A DNA stretch of 64,000 nt from NCBI GenBank assembly GCA_947447525.1, contig CANFJL010000006.1, positions 110,469-174,468 of the forward strand. Direction: 5' to 3'. The notes beneath the pieces were generated by a model that was given only the letters and a program-made list of their open reading frames with translations, had not been told where the DNA came from and searched no databases. The position numbers and the translations under genes were made by a program. Source of the stretch: Flavobacteriales bacterium (GTDB taxonomy: Bacteria > Bacteroidota > Bacteroidia > Flavobacteriales_D > Crocinitomicaceae). Numbering within the stretch: the stretch's first letter is position 1; the number at the start of each line of letters is the position of its first letter. Shown one piece after another: positions 62,901 to 64,000 of this stretch.

Positions 62901-64000
62901 CGGCAACTACTACAAGTTATTCTGTTTCTTATAATGTAAATGGATGCCAAAGTCCTCTGCAAACTTCTATTCTTACCGTAAACCCAATCCCAGTTATTAC
63001 TGCAATTACTGCTCCTATAATTTGTTCAGGACAAAATGCAACTTTAACAGCAACAGTTAACATCACAGGTGGAACTTATGTTTGGAGTAATGGACAAACA
63101 GGTCAAACTATTTCTGTCGCACCTAATGTCAATACGAGCTATTCTTTAATTTATACTTTAAACGGGTGTTCAAGTGCTCCTTTTTCAACTAATGTAACGG
63201 TAAATCAATCTCCAACCATAAATGCAGGAAGTGATCAATTGCTTTGTGCTGGACAATCAACAACGCTAAATCCAACTGTTTCTGGTTTAGGAGGTTCTTA
63301 TTTATGGTCTCCTTCAACTGGATTAAGCAATAGTCAAATCCAAAGTCCTACAGTTACATTAAGTTCAACTCAAAATTATACCGTTGTTTATACTTTAAAT
63401 GGTTGTCCTAGTGCTCCAGATACTGTTGTGATTAATGTGATTCAAAATCCTGTTGCATCTGTTAATAATGCAACTGTTTGTAATGGAACTCCTTTCACGC
63501 TAACTGCAAGTCCTGCGAATGCATCCTATACATGGTCTACTGGTGCTACCACAGCAAGTATTTCGCCATCTTCGCCCATTGGAATTACCAATTATACCGT
63601 AACAGTTGTAATTCCTGGATGTCCAACGAGTACTGCAACTTCTATTGTTACTGTAAATCCAATTCCAACAATTACAATAGGAGCTGATCAAACAGTATGT
63701 AACGGACAAACAGCAGTTTTGACTTCTACACCAAGTGCAGTGGGAGGAACTTATTTATGGAGTCCAAGTGGACAAACCACACAATCATTGAGTTTAGCAC
63801 CAAGTTTAACCAGTCCGTTGGTTGCTCAGAACTTCACACAGACTTTGGTGTATACTTTAAACAATTGCTCAAGTGTTGCCGATACAGGAGTCATTCATGT
63901 AAATCCAATACCAACAGCAAGTGTTCCGAATCAAACTATTTGTAACCAAGGAACCGCCATCTTAACACCTGTAGTTGCTCCATCTGGAGGAACTTACGCA
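56927..64000 (+). CDS. Giant secreted repeat protein (Ig/PKD-like domains), 3' end outside window
   Basis: An uninterrupted frame of 2358 codons from the ATG at 56927 to the window edge; I translated it by hand from 57001 on and met no stop. The N-terminus has a signal peptide (hydrophobic FAVSILMLLIFGNV then SYGQ). A PKD-like segment (VNWGDGTSADVW) follows at about residue 90. From about residue 389 there are 26 complete, plus one starting, Ig/PKD-like repeats of about 75 residues with the shape TIC.GQ..L, GGTY.W, TT.SITV.P, TT.YSV.Y, NGC, VTVNP. Each keeps two cysteines. Proteins of this kind in Bacteroidota are surface adhesins or gliding-associated proteins, normally ending in a type B T9SS signal, which would lie beyond the window. 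Surface location is inferred. Confidence 0.9.
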   Translation, partial: MNSSNFNIFSIIRRNGFAVSILMLLIFGNVGRSYGQVASISLSTISPGASNIVGFENYYTYCYVYGNDNPNQLGFSFTSNSTGTNASTIHTVNWGDGTSADVWTGTNKTFVHNYSFNSTSNGSIHTVTYSVGSTSTTFQVYIGVSPGIAINPQATALCAPLNQTFTIVQNQPNLTNQVNSPLTTYSLTVLDGPNAYISAQYSWNQSNVPSSFNYNFTTSSCGDNYVYNGSTINNANAISGLVANPCGTVNLTQGPYRLSQQAVANFNVGHNGTTYPMTQVLPEVCTGDQIQLTDISNYGEFVTATSCSNSAGNSLRVWGITPNSGYSIITGDLDLFSNGSVSNANSVAPIIQFNVPGTYTIKLKIDNAIGAGCPTNEITRTIIVHEIPTVSVPNITICNGQQGTLVATPSIPGGLYSWSTNSTTSSIQASPQVNTNYTVSYSLAGCVSPTISATITVNPVPQISLAGQTICAGNSVTLTASPSIFGGTYLWTNPNSTAQSVAVSPSVSTAYQVQYTLSGCSNVANATVTVNPSPGIIGSAVKHYICEGSQVQLQAQGNPLNGTFSWTGPNNFTSTLQNPSVSPLVSSVYTVQYSYNNCIGSDTVNITILPKPQVSVNNPTICLGSTANITSFVNPSGGSYSWSPGATTTSGFSVTPNTTGVLSYILTYTGPNGCVNKDTAIVTTSITANISVNNPTICSGQNATLNATITNGAATNGIYAWSPGGATTSSITVTPGSTTNYSVTYTLGSCPSTTTNATVTVNPTPNVTATGTAICPGATATVSSVVTPTGGSYLWSNNLNTSSISVSPIANTTYTLTYTTLNGCIGTDTANVIIKPIATVGVNSLSICNGQSALLTATPNLTGGTYLWTPGGATTQSITVSPTATTTYSVQYILNGCSSALANGVVTVKPVPTLTITSNGGTTICAGQVLTLTGNPNLPNGSFTWSPGGQTSNSITINPQTTTNYSLVYTLNSCSVTAQLPITVNPIPSVNTTNTTICAGQAASLSSTVSPSGGTYSWTSGATTSGITVNVSSTATFILNYTVNNCSYSDTSLVTVIPTPVVTINPLTSTVCSGVSQLLNAVVVGYPTTGSYQWNTGASTSSITVTPSSTQNYSVIYTLNGCPSNSVSATVTVNPSPTATAIGATICPGAVANLTSNVAPSGGSYLWTPGNQTTSSVNVTPSSATVYTLTYTLNNCSVTDTANVIIKPIASVVVNSVSICNGQSALLTATPTITGGTYLWSPGGATTQSITVAPSSTTNYSVIYTLNNCASASANGTVTVKPVPVASIVPNIANPVCAGQVITLTGGANLPNGTYTWTAGGQTTQAINVNPQTTNAYSMVYNLNGCVDTVQYTVNVNPKPLITVNDASICAGSSTTLTATGTPIGGTYSWTGGGTTNSITVSPAATTTYIVTYTQNGCSASDTALVQVTNTPTISLTPVNPTICSGSSVLLTATPINSPLTGSYQWNTGATTQSITVSPVIQTSYSVTYVLNGCPSLTQSTNVNVNPSPSVNINGISVCPGTSVTLSSNVLPSGGTFSWSNNQTPATSSSSSLTVTPGVTTIYTLSYSLNNCTATDTAIVTVKPTPTLTVNNMTICQGQNALLTATPNLSGGTFVWTPNGASTPSITVSPSSTTNYSVIYTLAGCSSLNTAGTVTVNPYPIATITTNAIPPICSGQSVNLTANINGQYAWSPGSQTSQSVTVNPLATTTYTLINTLNGCSDTASYTVVVTPNPTISIVSDTICIGQTASLLAIGLPSGGTYLWTPVNLTTAGINVTPVSTSNYTVNYSLNGCSSSTTSSVLVHPLPNVNAGQDIIVCTGTSVTLSGTGAQTYSWNNNVINNQGFVPLTNGNYIVTGTDVFGCVNTDQVNVTINAYPSVSVNNTTICSGLAASLVANASPSGGTYLWTPNSATTSSISVTPIVNTSYIVSYSLNNCTSTDTSFVSVITSPTLSVNSATICNGQSSVLTATPSIPGGVYSWSTNETTNAITVAPATTTSYSVSYNVNGCQSPLQTSILTVNPIPVITAITAPIICSGQNATLTATVNITGGTYVWSNGQTGQTISVAPNVNTSYSLIYTLNGCSSAPFSTNVTVNQSPTINAGSDQLLCAGQSTTLNPTVSGLGGSYLWSPSTGLSNSQIQSPTVTLSSTQNYTVVYTLNGCPSAPDTVVINVIQNPVASVNNATVCNGTPFTLTASPANASYTWSTGATTASISPSSPIGITNYTVTVVIPGCPTSTATSIVTVNPIPTITIGADQTVCNGQTAVLTSTPSAVGGTYLWSPSGQTTQSLSLAPSLTSPLVAQNFTQTLVYTLNNCSSVADTGVIHVNPIPTASVPNQTICNQGTAILTPVVAPSGGTYA
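58091..64000 (+). repeat. Tandem ~225-bp coding repeat with five-unit higher-order period
   Basis: Twenty-six complete units plus the start of a 27th. The mean spacing is about 225 bases. Successive five-unit blocks start at 59222, 60338, 61454 and 62555, so the periods are 1116, 1116 and 1101 bases. Position-matched units resemble each other more than neighbours: units 7 and 12 (from SICNGQ to the NGC/NNC cysteine) match at 42 of 52 residues by my count. The first five units (58091-59221) and the last ones are less regular. Expansion by unequal recombination of a five-domain block is the simplest reading. Confidence 0.85.

Noticed and set aside
58608..63945. Short open frames on both strands inside the giant repeat gene
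   Set aside because: They arise from the repetitive, Thr/Ser/Asn-rich coding sequence in other frames; the main frame is continuous and has clear domain structure.

Overview
The window looks like a chromosomal stretch of a Bacteroidota bacterium, most likely order Flavobacteriales (a Crocinitomicaceae/Fluviicola-like genome is my guess only). The evidence is low GC, promoters of the TAnnTTTG type, many secreted proteins with type IX secretion (T9SS) C-terminal signals (type A and type B), WG-repeat, DUF1573, DUF4907 and VUT-family genes, and the gene order nusB - DUF1573 - yajC that is common in this phylum. No tRNA, rRNA, insertion sequence, phage or CRISPR array was recognised. No gap between genes exceeds 300 bases.

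Layout. 1-6851: housekeeping and envelope genes (ABC-2 permease fragment, Ppx/GppA phosphatase, MscS channel, thioesterase, DUF1295, MerR regulator, NlpC/P60, VUT transporter, MsrB and MsrA). 6852-9773: a T9SS type B protein and a small secreted protein on the minus strand. 9909-15160: a compact acyl/sugar-modification cluster (KASIII - ACP - KASIII - SDR - glycosyltransferase - GNAT, with a convergent Asp/Asn hydroxylase), the best candidate for a little-described pathway. 15243-18995: WG-repeat protein, TonB-like protein and an S24-type repressor. 19062-22281: thrS-infC-rpmI-rplT with a clear terminator. 22295-27575: oxidoreductase, lipoprotein, polyprenyl-phosphate sugar transferase, a Tat-type lipoprotein amine oxidase and a probable barrel, which read as a surface-polysaccharide group. 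27578-30976: a 1132-aa Asp-box T9SS protein.

31000-35093 is an accessory island. It holds three small genes of unknown function, two of which share a nearly identical upstream element, a TM2 lipoprotein, a DUF2752 protein and a MntA-HepT toxin-antitoxin pair. 35123-43327 returns to core genes (lipid A-type acyltransferase, rarA, rpsA, yqgE, a second Ppx, hisS). 43377-43521 carries a short palindromic direct repeat. 43601-48690 is a run of secreted T9SS proteins, three of them Kelch paralogues, ending in a DUF4907 lipoprotein. 48695-54235 has a phosphodiesterase, an ABC exporter, a leucine-type dehydrogenase, nusB, DUF1573, yajC and a small lipoprotein. 54300-56780 holds a fourth Kelch protein and an M28 peptidase on the minus strand.

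From 56927 to the window end runs one uninterrupted reading frame of 2358 codons that is still open at the edge. It encodes a giant secreted protein of at least 26 tandem ~75-residue Ig/PKD-like domains, themselves arranged in a five-domain higher-order repeat of about 1.1 kb. This is the largest gene in the window.
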